Shown in pieces: positions 13,649 to 22,630 of a stretch of 52,233 bases of DNA; position 1 is the stretch's first letter; every line of letters begins with the position of its first letter. The notes under the pieces were generated by a model. It made no database searches, was not told the DNA's origin, and was given only the letters and a program-made list of their open reading frames with translations. The translations under genes and the position numbers were made by a program. Source of the DNA: a virus; the IMG/VR virus record IMGVR_UViG_3300042429_000905, positions 1 to 52,233 of that record. The stretch is one strand, 5' to 3'.

Positions 13649-16600
13649 ATGAGCGTGTTCCATTGCGACTTTGAAACTTTTGGGAGCGAGGACCTCAAGT
13701 CCTACGGCGCGTTCAAATACGCCTCGGGCGAGGACACCGAGATCGTCCTCTGCGCGATCTGCAAGGACAACGGTCCGGTCGAGATCTGGGACCGCTACGC
13801 TAAGGACAACACCGCAGCCCTCATGCTGCTCAGAGAAGCCTGCGTCTCCGGAGGCATTATTGCGTCTCACAATGTGGGTTTTGAAATAGCAATTTCGGCA
13901 TACCAGTGGCAGCGGACTTTCAAATTCAAGCAGCCAGCCTTGACCCAGTGGCGATGCACCGCCGCCATGGCCCGAGTGGCAGGCATCCCCTACTCCTTGG
14001 AGAAAGCCGCCGAGTTCCTCAAACTGGCAGACCAGAAGGACAAGGTGGGCTCCGCGCTGATCAGGATCTTCAGCATCCCCGACAGCAAGACCGGCAAGCG
14101 GCGCTTCCCGACCGACCCCGGCACCGTCACCGTAGCAGGCGAGAAGCTGACCTACCCGCAGGCGTGGGCCAAGTTCAGCGATTACTGCCGCAAGGACGTG
14201 GAGGTTGAGCGCGGCATCCACAGCAAGCTCAAGTCCCTCGAACTGGAGGGGTTCCTGCTCGACAGCTTCCAACTGGATTTGCGGATGAACTGCACCGGCA
14301 TCCCGATCAACGTCCCGGCGGTGATCGAAGCGGAGAAGCTGGTGGACGCGTTCAACTTGACCGCTGGGGAGGAGTTCCGGGAGATCACCGGCTACAACTC
14401 CGGCCAGACGGCCAAGGTGCTGGCGTGGCTCAAGGAGCGCGGCTACCCCGGCGACGACATGAGAGCCACCACCGTCAGCCGCATCCTCACCGGCGAGGTC
14501 GAGGACGAAGACGGCGAGTCTACCGGAGAGACCGTGCAGCCCGAGTGGGCCGCGATGACTACCGAGGCCGTCAAGGCGCTCAAGCTGCGAGCCCTCCTCT
14601 CCTTCGCTGCGCTGAAGAAGCTACCCACCATGCGCGGGGCCGTCTGCCCGGACAACAAAGTCCGGGGGGCGCTCCTCTGGTACGGAGCCTCGCGCACGGG
14701 AAGGCATTCCGGGAAGATCATTCAGATCCAGAACTTCCGCCGCCCGTCCATCGACAACACCCACGAGTGCTACGACCTGATCCGCAGCGGTTGCGCCGAC
14801 CCCGAGTTGCTGGAGTTGGCCTACGGGAGTCCCTTGGAGGCCATCGCCTCCTGCATCCGGCACTTCATCCACCCCGCCGACGGCCAGTTCCTCGACATCG
14901 ACTTGGCACAGATCGAAGCGCGGGTGGTGGCGTGGCTCTCTGGCCATGATGAGTTGCTCCAGTCCTTCCGTGACGGCAAGGACCTCTACAAGACCACGGC
15001 GTCGCTGGTGTTCGGCGTCCCATACGACAAGGTAGACAAAGAGTTAAGATTTCTCGGCAAGACGTTAGCACTAGCATGTAATTATGCCGGGGGCTACCGC
15101 GCCTTTGCCACCATGGCCAAGAACTTCGGGACCGAGGTGCCCAAGAAGAAGGCCAAAGAGGTGGTCAAGCTTTACCGCTCCGCCAACAAGGCCATCACCG
15201 GCTTCTGGAGCGCCATGCAGGACGCCGCCGTTGCGGCCATCGAGGCCCCCGGAACATGGCAGGTCGTCAACGACAAGATCCGGTTCGGTTGTCACCGCAA
15301 GCTCGGCTACCTGAACATGGTGATGGAGCTTCCCTCCGGTCGCCGGTTGAACTACCCTCTGCCCGAGGTCACCACCGTCTACAAATACGGCAAGAAGGTC
15401 GTGGACGCCGACGGCGAGGAGGACACCGAGTGGATGCCTATCGACAAATGGCGGGCGCTCAACTCAGACGGCACCGTCCGCGAAGGCATCTGGGCGTCCA
15501 GCGAGATCAGCTACCACGGTCCGATTACACAGGCGATGTGGGGCCGAGTCCGGACCTCGGGCGGAGTGTTAGTGGAGAACTGTCTTGGCCACGAGACCGA
15601 AGTTCTGACAGAGGATGGGTGGGTAGTCATAACTGGCATAAAAAACCAGCGGGTTTTTGACGGAGTTGAATTTGTCAGTCATAAAGGCTTGCGCTCAATC
15701 GACAAAGGTGCCACCATTGACTTCGACGGACTGGAAATTACTCCTGACCACCTGATTCTGACAGCGGAAGGCTGGTCCCCGTCAGAGAACACAAATTATG
15801 AAAAAGCCTACGAATGCTGCAACTCGCTATGTCGGGAGAATTTACGGGAACCTCACGGTGCTGGAGAGGCACGACTGCCCGGACGGGAAACACTGGAGAT
15901 GGAGAGCATCGTGCAAGTGTGGAGGGGAGAGGCTGATGCACGAGACGGACATGGGTCCGACGACGAAGGCAAAGTTCTGTTCCAAGAACTGCCCATTTCT
16001 GTCATCATACATCAGCAAGAACAGGACATCGCACGGAATGTCCCGTCACCCAGCATACGCAGTGTGGAGAAGTATGACGGACAGGTGCAAACTTCCGACA
16101 CACCAAGCGTGGCACAACTACGGGGCCAGAGGGATAACAGTGTGCAAGCGGTGGGCGGACTTTACGAAGTTCTGGGAGGACATGGGGGCGACCTACGTTC
16201 ACGGGTTGGACTTGGACAGAGAGAACAACAATGGGAACTACACCCCCAAGAATTGCAGGTGGACTACCAGGCGGATCAACACCAGAAACCGTCGGAAGTC
16301 TGTTTACGTGGAATCCCCTTGGGGGAGGATCAATCTGGCCGAGGCAGTGGAGAAATCGGGGATAGGTCACACCACGCTGCTTTACCGGTTGTCGAGGGGG
16401 ATCACAGATTCAGATCTGTTGTTTGTGAAGCCAAACGTGAAACACAAGTTTACGACATCATCAGTTGTGGTCCGAGGAGAAGGTTCGTCGTCCGAGGGAA
16501 AAAGAAAAAGGCGCTGATCGTCCACAACTGCTGCCAAGCCACTGCTGCGGATTTCCTCACCCACGGCGTCCTGAACGCTGAGAAACACGGATACGAGCCT

Positions 16601-16756
16601 TGCTTCGTGGTCCACGATCAGTTGATCTGCAACCACCACCCCGAGCGCGGCAACACCATGGAGGAACTGACCAGCCTGTTCTGCGCCATACCCTCGTGGG
16701 CACCCGGATTCCCTCTTGAAGCCGCCGGAGCCATTACCCCATACTACACCAAATGA
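13649..16756 (+). CDS. Family A DNA polymerase with 3'-5' exonuclease, interrupted by an intein
   Basis: A 1035-residue precursor; the exteins alone make 719 residues. The exonuclease is seen in CDFETFG (D7, E9), ASHNVGFE and YCRKDVEVE. The polymerase has motif A DIDLAQIEAR (D418), motif B RFLGKTLALACNYAGG (R467, K471, Y479) and motif C VVHDQ (H989, D990). Motif C reads HDQ rather than the usual HDE, which may be normal for this phage subfamily. An intein (residues 645-960) splits VEN from CCQATAADFL, between motifs B and C, so splicing is needed for activity. Start ATG lies one base after the stop of the preceding gene. Confidence 0.95.
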   Translation: MSVFHCDFETFGSEDLKSYGAFKYASGEDTEIVLCAICKDNGPVEIWDRYAKDNTAALMLLREACVSGGIIASHNVGFEIAISAYQWQRTFKFKQPALTQWRCTAAMARVAGIPYSLEKAAEFLKLADQKDKVGSALIRIFSIPDSKTGKRRFPTDPGTVTVAGEKLTYPQAWAKFSDYCRKDVEVERGIHSKLKSLELEGFLLDSFQLDLRMNCTGIPINVPAVIEAEKLVDAFNLTAGEEFREITGYNSGQTAKVLAWLKERGYPGDDMRATTVSRILTGEVEDEDGESTGETVQPEWAAMTTEAVKALKLRALLSFAALKKLPTMRGAVCPDNKVRGALLWYGASRTGRHSGKIIQIQNFRRPSIDNTHECYDLIRSGCADPELLELAYGSPLEAIASCIRHFIHPADGQFLDIDLAQIEARVVAWLSGHDELLQSFRDGKDLYKTTASLVFGVPYDKVDKELRFLGKTLALACNYAGGYRAFATMAKNFGTEVPKKKAKEVVKLYRSANKAITGFWSAMQDAAVAAIEAPGTWQVVNDKIRFGCHRKLGYLNMVMELPSGRRLNYPLPEVTTVYKYGKKVVDADGEEDTEWMPIDKWRALNSDGTVREGIWASSEISYHGPITQAMWGRVRTSGGVLVENCLGHETEVLTEDGWVVITGIKNQRVFDGVEFVSHKGLRSIDKGATIDFDGLEITPDHLILTAEGWSPSENTNYEKAYECCNSLCRENLREPHGAGEARLPGRETLEMESIVQVWRGEADARDGHGSDDEGKVLFQELPISVIIHQQEQDIARNVPSPSIRSVEKYDGQVQTSDTPSVAQLRGQRDNSVQAVGGLYEVLGGHGGDLRSRVGLGQREQQWELHPQELQVDYQADQHQKPSEVCLRGIPLGEDQSGRGSGEIGDRSHHAALPVVEGDHRFRSVVCEAKRETQVYDIISCGPRRRFVVRGKKKKALIVHNCCQATAADFLTHGVLNAEKHGYEPCFVVHDQLICNHHPERGNTMEELTSLFCAIPSWAPGFPLEAAGAITPYYTK
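15581..16528 (+). other. Intein in the DNA polymerase (316 residues)
   Basis: In frame with the polymerase. It begins with Cys1 (CLGHETEVLTEDGW, block A), has block B GLEITPDHLIL with the TxxH motif, block F TQVYDIISCGPRRRFVV, and block G ALIVHN followed by Cys as the +1 extein residue. These are the Hint splicing residues (Cys1, TxxH, terminal His-Asn, Cys+1), so splicing competence is likely. The about 200 residues between blocks B and F show no LAGLIDADG or HNH motif in this frame. They are Gln/Gly/Arg-rich and look like a frame-shifted copy of the HNH gene that overlaps them. Confidence 0.92.
15798..16517 (+). CDS. HNH homing endonuclease nested out of frame inside the intein
   Basis: A 239-residue protein in the +1 frame relative to the polymerase. 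It has its own ATG and a free-standing N-terminus (GRIYGNLTVLERHDCPDG, then WRWRASCKCGGE), followed by HGMSRHPAYAVWRSM, YGARGITVCKRWADF and the core LDLDRENNNGNYTPKNCRW, then INTRNRR. This is the complete plan of phage self-standing HNH endonucleases. The last part (INLAEAVEKSGIGHTTLLYRL) is a DNA-recognition helix-turn-helix. The stop at 16517 lies within intein block G. It covers 720 of the 948 intein bases. A weak AGAGAA lies before the ATG. Expression needs internal initiation, which is not proven. Confidence 0.85.
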   Translation: MKKPTNAATRYVGRIYGNLTVLERHDCPDGKHWRWRASCKCGGERLMHETDMGPTTKAKFCSKNCPFLSSYISKNRTSHGMSRHPAYAVWRSMTDRCKLPTHQAWHNYGARGITVCKRWADFTKFWEDMGATYVHGLDLDRENNNGNYTPKNCRWTTRRINTRNRRKSVYVESPWGRINLAEAVEKSGIGHTTLLYRLSRGITDSDLLFVKPNVKHKFTTSSVVVRGEGSSSEGKRKRR

Positions 16757-16875
16757 CCAAACTGTAAGCCGTGCAGAGCATTGCGGGAGGGGGTTTACTT
16801 GTTGTCCTCCTAGAACTGCGCGTCCGGGGCAGCGCGTCCGCCATCCACGGAGCCCCACCCAACTACCTAACAACT

Positions 16876-17295
16876 ATGAACGCATCCGAACTAAACGAAC
16901 GCTCCATCTATCTTCGCCGTCTTGCCGACCAGATCGACAACCTCGCGCTGGACCAAATCGCCATCGACAACCGACGCAGCGAGTTGCTGCAAGACTTGAG
17001 CCGGTTTGTGCCGACGACGGTCAACAAGCCAACCGAGAAACTGGAAAGTGCTCCCGATGAGCCTAGAAAATCCTTCAGCTTTGTAAGCTACGTCAGCCCG
17101 GAGTCGGTAACGTGTACCGCCATCATGAAGCAGTTCAAAGCCAAGCATCCGGCACCAATACATCGCCGCAGCATCGTGACGGACGTTGACGCCAACTCCA
17201 TCAGCTTCTACCTTTCCAGCCTCAAGCGTCACGGCCTGATAAATAACCCCACCCGTGGATTCTGGACGTTGACCGAGAAAGGAATCAAGGCGTGA
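16876..17295 (+). CDS. Winged-helix-like protein of the replication block
   Basis: A 139-residue protein. The N-terminus is a helical, coiled-coil-like segment (LRRLADQIDNLAL, DNRRSELLQDL). The C-terminal half looks like a winged helix: HRRSIVTDVDANSISFYLSSLKRHGLINN, then RGFWTLTEKG, where VDANSISFYLSSLKRHGLI fits a recognition helix with the wing following. Start at 16876 chosen over upstream Met codons because these lie in noncoding DNA without a signal. Probably a DNA-binding regulator or replication accessory. It overlaps the next gene (GTGA). Confidence 0.7.
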   Translation: MNASELNERSIYLRRLADQIDNLALDQIAIDNRRSELLQDLSRFVPTTVNKPTEKLESAPDEPRKSFSFVSYVSPESVTCTAIMKQFKAKHPAPIHRRSIVTDVDANSISFYLSSLKRHGLINNPTRGFWTLTEKGIKA

Positions 17296-17567
17296 GAGAG
17301 GCAACACTGGAAAAAGCTCTCTGCGACTATGCGCGGAAGAAGGGGTATCTGGGCTACAAATTCGTCAGCCCCCAGCATAAAGGAGTCCCGGACCGGATCT
17401 TCATCTCCCCCAGCGGACAAGTAGTTTTCATTGAGGTCAAAGCTCCCGGTAAAAAACCGACGGAGTTGCAGTACCGCGAGATCAAAAAGCTGCTGGCCCA
17501 AGGCGTCCCTGCCTACTACTGCGATAGTCTGGCCACCGGGATGATTCTTCTGGAGGCACACAAATGA
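17292..17567 (+). CDS. VRR-NUC domain nuclease
   Basis: A 91-residue single-domain VRR-NUC protein, starting with GTG whose bases overlap the TGA of the gene before. Core motifs are visible: REATLEKALCDYARKKGY, HKGVPDRIFI with D34, VFIEVKAPG with E48 and K50, and TELQYREIKKLLAQGVPAYY. These are the PD-(D/E)XK catalytic residues of VRR-NUC (virus-type replication-repair nuclease), thought to cut branched DNA. It overlaps the helicase gene by ATGA, a pair often found together in phages. Confidence 0.93.
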   Translation: MREATLEKALCDYARKKGYLGYKFVSPQHKGVPDRIFISPSGQVVFIEVKAPGKKPTELQYREIKKLLAQGVPAYYCDSLATGMILLEAHK

Positions 17568-18916
17568 AACTTCCCCCCCTGCCTCAGCAGATTTGCATGA
17601 CCCAGTTCATCCTCGACCACCACGAGGCCGCGATTGACGCAGGCATGGGTCTTGGAAAAACGAGGGCCACTCTAGACGCCATTGACTTCCTCATTAACGA
17701 CTGTGCTATCACGGGAGCGCTTATCGTCAGCCCTCTGTGGGTGTCGATTTTGACGTGGCCCGCCGAGATCGCCCGGTGGACGCCCCATCTGCGGTATGTC
17801 AGCCTGCGCACCGAGGAGGGCATGAAAGCATGGAGGGAAGGCACTGCGGACATCTACCTCATCAACTTTGAGATGTTGCAAACCTTCGAGAAAAACGGGC
17901 TTTTAAAACGCAAGTCGATTGCAGCAGACATGCTGGTCATCGACGAAATCAGCAAGTTTCGGGACCCTTCCTCCAAACGAGCCAAAGTAGTGAAGACCCA
18001 CAGGCACCATTTCCGACGGTGCGTAGGACTCACCGGAACACCGGTCCCCAATTCTCACCTCGACCTGTGGGGTCAGTACCGCGTCATGGATGGAGGCGTC
18101 CGGCTGGGCACGGCGTTCAGCAGGTTTCGCAGCAGGTTCTTTGAGTCGGACTATATGGGGTACTCCTTCACGGTACGTCCGGGGGCCAAGGAAATGATCG
18201 AGCAATCCATCGCTGACATCACGCTCGTGATGCGCTCCGAGGACTATCTCAACATTCCGCCCACCACGATTGTGGACGTGGACGTGGCCATCCCGGACGC
18301 CGCCCGCAAAGTCTACAAAACGCTGGAGAAGGAGTTACTGGCCGAGGTCTCCGACAAGGAAGTGGTGGCATTGTCCGCCGCCACTCTTGTGACCAAACTT
18401 CGACAAGTCACGTCGGGGGCGGTAATTTCCGAAGACGGGGTGGTATGGGTTCACGACGCCAAGGTGGATGCACTCAAGAAACTGCACAAGGACCTAAAGC
18501 AGCGCCCTCTCCTCGTGGCGACCAACTACATCCACGAGCGCGACCGCATCCTCGCCGCCATTCCGTGCGCCCAAGAGTTCGACGCCAAACGGCTGGACGA
18601 CTGGAACGCGGGCAAAATCCCAATGTGGGTGGTTCACGTCAACTCGGTGTCGCACGGCCTCCAGATGCAGGGCACCTGCTGCGAGATCGCGTGGTTCAGT
18701 TTGAACTACTCCAACGAGATTTTCATGCAACTCAATGCGCGCGTGGCGAGGACGGGACAAACCCGGCCAACCACAGTTTACCGCCTGATGGTGCCCGATT
18801 CGGTGGACTGGGCCATGGCGGATGTGTTGGAGTCAAAGAATCTCAACGAACAAGGAATGCTCAAGAATCTCGTCGCCAACGTGAAAATGCTTGCGCAATC
18901 ACGCGAGTCCGCGTAA
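17564..18916 (+). CDS. SNF2-type superfamily 2 helicase
   Basis: A 450-residue SF2 ATPase of the SNF2 type. Motif I is MGLGKT (K32, residues 28-33), motif II VIDEIS (D127, E128), motif III LTGTP (residues 156-160), and motif VI is QLNARVARTGQ near residue 388-398, with VHVNSVSHGLQMQ as motif V. Such proteins accompany VRR-NUC in phages and probably remodel or unwind branched replication intermediates. GGAGG lies 8 bases before the ATG, though inside the preceding gene. Last gene of the replication block, followed by two terminators. Confidence 0.93.
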   Translation: MKLPPLPQQICMTQFILDHHEAAIDAGMGLGKTRATLDAIDFLINDCAITGALIVSPLWVSILTWPAEIARWTPHLRYVSLRTEEGMKAWREGTADIYLINFEMLQTFEKNGLLKRKSIAADMLVIDEISKFRDPSSKRAKVVKTHRHHFRRCVGLTGTPVPNSHLDLWGQYRVMDGGVRLGTAFSRFRSRFFESDYMGYSFTVRPGAKEMIEQSIADITLVMRSEDYLNIPPTTIVDVDVAIPDAARKVYKTLEKELLAEVSDKEVVALSAATLVTKLRQVTSGAVISEDGVVWVHDAKVDALKKLHKDLKQRPLLVATNYIHERDRILAAIPCAQEFDAKRLDDWNAGKIPMWVVHVNSVSHGLQMQGTCCEIAWFSLNYSNEIFMQLNARVARTGQTRPTTVYRLMVPDSVDWAMADVLESKNLNEQGMLKNLVANVKMLAQSRESA

Positions 18917-18946
18917 ACTGGAAGCTCGGATTGTTGACATAGTTGG

Positions 18947-18978
18947 CCGTCCACCGGGTCACTCCGGTGGGCGGTTTT
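18947..18978 (+). terminator. Terminator after the replication block
   Basis: CCACCGG (18951-18957) and CCGGTGG (18964-18970) pair with a 6-base loop. The stem extends with GCCG/CGGT through one mismatch and is followed by TTTT. Good GC stem, short T run. Confidence 0.7.
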
Positions 18979-19045
18979 AACGAAAACCAAAGGCCCGTTT
19001 GCTACATCGCCCGTTACATTGCCCGCTGCATTGGCTTGATCAGAA

Positions 19046-19082
19046 CGGCTGCTCGCTTTTCAGGGGCGAGCAGCCGTTTTTC
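19046..19082 (+). terminator. Strong Rho-independent terminator
   Basis: Perfect 11-bp stem CGGCTGCTCGC (19046-19056) with GCGAGCAGCCG (19066-19076), 9-base loop, then TTTTT. Second terminator in tandem, insulating replication genes from the virion genes. Confidence 0.92.
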
Positions 19083-19086
19083 GTCA

Positions 19087-19115
19087 TTGCGCCAGCAAGG
19101 ATTTACCCGTAGAAT
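19087..19115 (+). promoter_or_regulatory. Putative promoter of the virion operon
   Basis: TTGCGC (19087-19092), 17 bases, TAGAAT (19110-19115). It lies between the terminator and the first structural gene. The transcription start would be near 19122, three bases from the ATG, giving an almost leaderless message. Confidence 0.55.
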
Positions 19116-19124
19116 CCCCCGGTC

Positions 19125-20312
19125 ATGGCCTGCACTTCCTGCTCCTCCTCTTCTCCTGTCGTCTCTTACACGTCGTCCGGATGTGGCGCGGCGCTCGGAA
19201 CCACCGTCTCCTGCGTGATGCCTCGACGGGTCAGCACCCCCTCGGTAACCCCGGTGGCGTTCACATGGATTCCCTCCATGATTCAAGCCGAATCGGGCAA
19301 AGCAGTCATCGCCAACGGTGAAGACTTCAATGTCCTTGACTGCTCCTACGACGGCCCCGTTGTTTTCGATTCCGCTTCCGGCAAGATCTACGTCGGCACC
19401 AGCAGCGCCTCGACCGTGGTGGCCGACAACTTCGCCTGCGAGACGTCCACCCTCTACGGGTTCCCAGTCTATGCGCTTGACCCCGGTTGCCGGGAAGTCG
19501 GAGCCAACCCGGACCGCAACATGGCGGTCGTCCGCCCAGTGGAGAGCACCACCGGCATCCTTTTCGGTCACCGCCATACCTGCTCCTCCAACACCGCGAT
19601 GTCCGAGGAGATCAGCCCGGTGGAGATCGTTCCGGGACCCATGCCTGCCATGTTCCCGGACGACGTGAGTCTGCTCGCCTACCGCGTTGTCCCCTCGACT
19701 GACTCTTGCGCCCCGCAAACCGTCGAGTATTTCAACCACGACGGGGTGCCAGTGGTCGAGGAAGCCGTACTGGCCGACTTGGAGCAGACCAGAGCAGGTC
19801 TGGCGGACACCGCCACGGACAACTTCGGGTTTGCCATGTGGGACAAGATCAGCGGCAAATGGAAGCTCAAGCGCCTGACCAAAGCGTCTTTCCTCGATAT
19901 GATCACGGAGAACTCCGAGGCTATTCCGACGTTCACCCACTTAATTTCGCGAATCACGATGTATTTTCGCGCCAACACTGCGGCGCAAGGGTTTACCACC
20001 GTTCTCACTAATTACAACCTGACATCGGTAGTAGGGTACGACGCCAAGTACAGTTCCGTGCTAATCAGCGTCGAGTTGGCTAGTTCTGGAGGAACCCGGT
20101 CTACGCTGTACGAAATCAAAATCGGCGACCAGCAGTACGCGCTGATCGGAAGCGGTTCAACGGTGGGAGTGGACCGAGTCACCAACCAAGTGGTGGTGCC
20201 TATCCCGGCCAGCAAGCAGATCAAGATTGAGGCTACAGAGATTACCCCTAGTGTTACTGGAACTTACGGGTCCACCACCATATCGGTACTTCTGGACGCT
20301 TTCGTTATCTAA
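19125..20312 (+). CDS. Putative virion protein (395 aa)
   Basis: First gene of the rightward virion operon. The N-terminus is Cys/Ser-rich (MACTSCSSSSPVVSY, then SGCGAALGTTVSC), which recalls the Cys-rich end of the capsid protein. The rest is beta-rich with segments such as GPVVFDSASGKIYVGTS and a C-terminal domain ending SVLLDAFVI, without a membrane or signal segment. A structural beta-sandwich protein is likely, either a head-decoration or a tail part. I do not recognise a family. Start ATG lacks a Shine-Dalgarno. Confidence 0.65.
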   Translation: MACTSCSSSSPVVSYTSSGCGAALGTTVSCVMPRRVSTPSVTPVAFTWIPSMIQAESGKAVIANGEDFNVLDCSYDGPVVFDSASGKIYVGTSSASTVVADNFACETSTLYGFPVYALDPGCREVGANPDRNMAVVRPVESTTGILFGHRHTCSSNTAMSEEISPVEIVPGPMPAMFPDDVSLLAYRVVPSTDSCAPQTVEYFNHDGVPVVEEAVLADLEQTRAGLADTATDNFGFAMWDKISGKWKLKRLTKASFLDMITENSEAIPTFTHLISRITMYFRANTAAQGFTTVLTNYNLTSVVGYDAKYSSVLISVELASSGGTRSTLYEIKIGDQQYALIGSGSTVGVDRVTNQVVVPIPASKQIKIEATEITPSVTGTYGSTTISVLLDAFVI

Positions 20313-20313
20313 T

Positions 20314-22098
20314 ATGTCTGCTGACCCCCTGTCCATCGCGCTGCCGTCTGTTGGAATTTTCCAAGACGACTCCATTGCGCTTTTCAGCCAGGAGGCCCGT
20401 TCGGCGGGGATCAGCTTCATCTACAGCACGACCAACCTCCACATCCGCGAGCGCCGGTTCCAGACCCGCTCGACGTGGGTGGAGTACGCCTGCACCAGCG
20501 CCCCCGAGGAGTGGTCGGCCACCAACACCCAAGGAGCCATCGCCTACGACCCCCGGATCGGCAGCACCTCGCAACTGCGTCCGACCGGCGAGACAGGCAT
20601 CATCGAGTCCGCCGCCGGGAAACTTTACCGAATCACTCCGGAAGCCAACACCTTCAAGGTGGAGGACATCTCCGACGGATACGAAGGCCGCGCACCCATG
20701 CGGCTGGCGTGGCTTGCCCAAGCGGCCAACTACGTCATCCGCACCGACGGCGTGAGCAACACGCAGATCTGGGACGGTGTCCAGACACTTACCTCTACCG
20801 GATACAACTCCAACGCTCCGGCGTCCTCACGACTCCCCAACTTTGCGGGACCGGTGCTCTACAGCGACCGCATCTGGATCGTCAACCGTGGCAACGAACT
20901 CATCGCCGGTGACCACATCCACCGGCTGAACTTGACCGGGAACACCGACCTGCTCCTTACTAGCGACCAATCTTATGATCTGACATCTGTTAGCTTCCCT
21001 GCGCCGCAGGAGATGGGAGACATCGTCAGCCTGCACATGGTCACCTCCGCCCGTGGCGGCGGACTGGCATCGCAGGCGGAGATCGTGGCAGGCACCCAAG
21101 GCCCCGGCATGTGGGGCGTGCTCGCCGGAACTCCCAGAGCCCAGTGGGCTACCACCTCGATGCGCCGCGTCGTCCACGAGAGTGTCGGCCCCACCGGTCC
21201 CTACGCCGCGTGGCCGGGGAAGGACGAACTCCTGATGCGGACCGCCGAGGGGATCACCTCGCTCAAGTACGTCACCCAAGAGGGTGCCCAGCCGGGTAAC
21301 CCCCACGTCAACCTCGGTCAGGAGATCAAGCCCCTGCTCGACCGCGACCCGCAGGACCTCCTGCTGTTCACCTCGCTGCACGTCGCGTCCCGGCAGCAGC
21401 GTCTTGCCTGCACCGTCTACCCGGTCACCGACGGTCCCAACCGCTGGCACCGGGGCTACGTCACCGCCGCCCTCGCGCCCGGTCGCACCCGCTCGCCCGA
21501 GGCCATGGTCTGGGAAGGCATCACCACCCTGCCCGCCGCCATGGGGGAGGTCATCCAGTTCGTCGAGGTCCGCGACACCGGCACCAAGACCCGCATCTTC
21601 GCCATCCTGCGCAAAGCAGACGGCACCAAGGGACTCGCCGAGTGGACCAGCCAGTGGGGCGACGACATCCTCGCCGACGGCACCCCGGTCCAGATCCCTT
21701 GGCAGATCCTGACCCGCCGCCTTTCACGTGGGGGCGAGTATAACCCATCTTCTTGGGGCGATGTCTATTTGTCCCTCACAGACATCCGCGATAAAGTAGG
21801 CGTAGAAATCTATGCACGCTCGAATGGTAAGGACCCGTTCAAGCAGGTGTACAGCAACACCTTCACCAACACCACTTGGGAGACCAGCGGATACGCTGAT
21901 GCGGAGCCGCTTACCCTTGGTTCCATCTTCCGGGATTTCAAATCCCCGTGGATTCAAATTCTGATCAAAGGCACCGGCAGCGCAGTCGTCGATCTTGCTA
22001 TCGGCGGACTCGGTAGCGGCAAGTCCGGCACCTCCCCACCCAACTCTTGTCTGCAAGGGAATCTCCTTTGCCAATACGACCCTTTCATGCGAGCATAA
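20314..22098 (+). CDS. Putative tail nozzle / beta-propeller structural protein (594 aa)
   Basis: A 594-residue protein beginning MSADPLSIALPSVGIF. It is beta-rich with repeated motifs of the type LAQAANYVIRTDGVSNTQIW, LYSDRIWIVNRGNE and GKDELLMRTAEGITSL, spaced like propeller blades. Size, place after the first structural gene and before the adaptor-like gene, and content suggest a tail nozzle or hub (T7 gp12-like role). The assignment is by context, with no family signature certain. It starts one base after the preceding stop, and its own stop is 4 bases before the next start. Confidence 0.55.
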   Translation: MSADPLSIALPSVGIFQDDSIALFSQEARSAGISFIYSTTNLHIRERRFQTRSTWVEYACTSAPEEWSATNTQGAIAYDPRIGSTSQLRPTGETGIIESAAGKLYRITPEANTFKVEDISDGYEGRAPMRLAWLAQAANYVIRTDGVSNTQIWDGVQTLTSTGYNSNAPASSRLPNFAGPVLYSDRIWIVNRGNELIAGDHIHRLNLTGNTDLLLTSDQSYDLTSVSFPAPQEMGDIVSLHMVTSARGGGLASQAEIVAGTQGPGMWGVLAGTPRAQWATTSMRRVVHESVGPTGPYAAWPGKDELLMRTAEGITSLKYVTQEGAQPGNPHVNLGQEIKPLLDRDPQDLLLFTSLHVASRQQRLACTVYPVTDGPNRWHRGYVTAALAPGRTRSPEAMVWEGITTLPAAMGEVIQFVEVRDTGTKTRIFAILRKADGTKGLAEWTSQWGDDILADGTPVQIPWQILTRRLSRGGEYNPSSWGDVYLSLTDIRDKVGVEIYARSNGKDPFKQVYSNTFTNTTWETSGYADAEPLTLGSIFRDFKSPWIQILIKGTGSAVVDLAIGGLGSGKSGTSPPNSCLQGNLLCQYDPFMRA

Positions 22099-22102
22099 TC
22101 AT

Positions 22103-22630
22103 ATGGCAGTCAATCAGGATTCCGAAACCTCCGGCGTACCGGTGCGTGTTTACTTCACGCCCCAGGCTTCGGCCTGTCTGCCACCGTCCTTGATGGATGC
22201 GTTCATCCGCGCCAACTGGAGGGTGGACATCCCCGCCACGACCACCACGTCGTCCGGGACCATCCGCGCTTCCACCTTGCAAGACAACATCACCAGCATC
22301 GACTCCGAGGGTGCCGTCTACACCCCCGGCATCGTCAAGGTGGAGTTGCAGGAGCAGTCCATTACGCTGACCACCACTACCGGTCCTGGCGTGCCGGTCG
22401 AGGTTGCTTTCGAGGCCCCCGGCGTGTCCGACCTCCAGAACGCCTTGCGCAACATCGACTGGACCCTCGAACCGCCCGAGGCCCCGGTCAACATCGGCCC
22501 CGCCCGGTTGGTCGGCCAGCAGATCCGCTACAGCATCTACCGCATCGCCACCACCGACACCGATCCCTTCGACGAGATCATCGTCCGGGGCAGCGGTCGC
22601 CTCTTCGTCATCCCCTCCCCACCCACATGA
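22103..22630 (+). CDS. Hypothetical virion protein (175 aa)
   Basis: Begins MAVNQDSETSGVPVRVYF and consists of beta segments (IVKVELQEQSITLTTTTGPG, RYSIYRIATTDTDPFDEIIVRG). Soluble, no membrane segment. It is coupled to the next gene by an ATGA overlap. Probably a small structural or connector protein of the tail. Function unknown. Confidence 0.6.
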   Translation: MAVNQDSETSGVPVRVYFTPQASACLPPSLMDAFIRANWRVDIPATTTTSSGTIRASTLQDNITSIDSEGAVYTPGIVKVELQEQSITLTTTTGPGVPVEVAFEAPGVSDLQNALRNIDWTLEPPEAPVNIGPARLVGQQIRYSIYRIATTDTDPFDEIIVRGSGRLFVIPSPPT

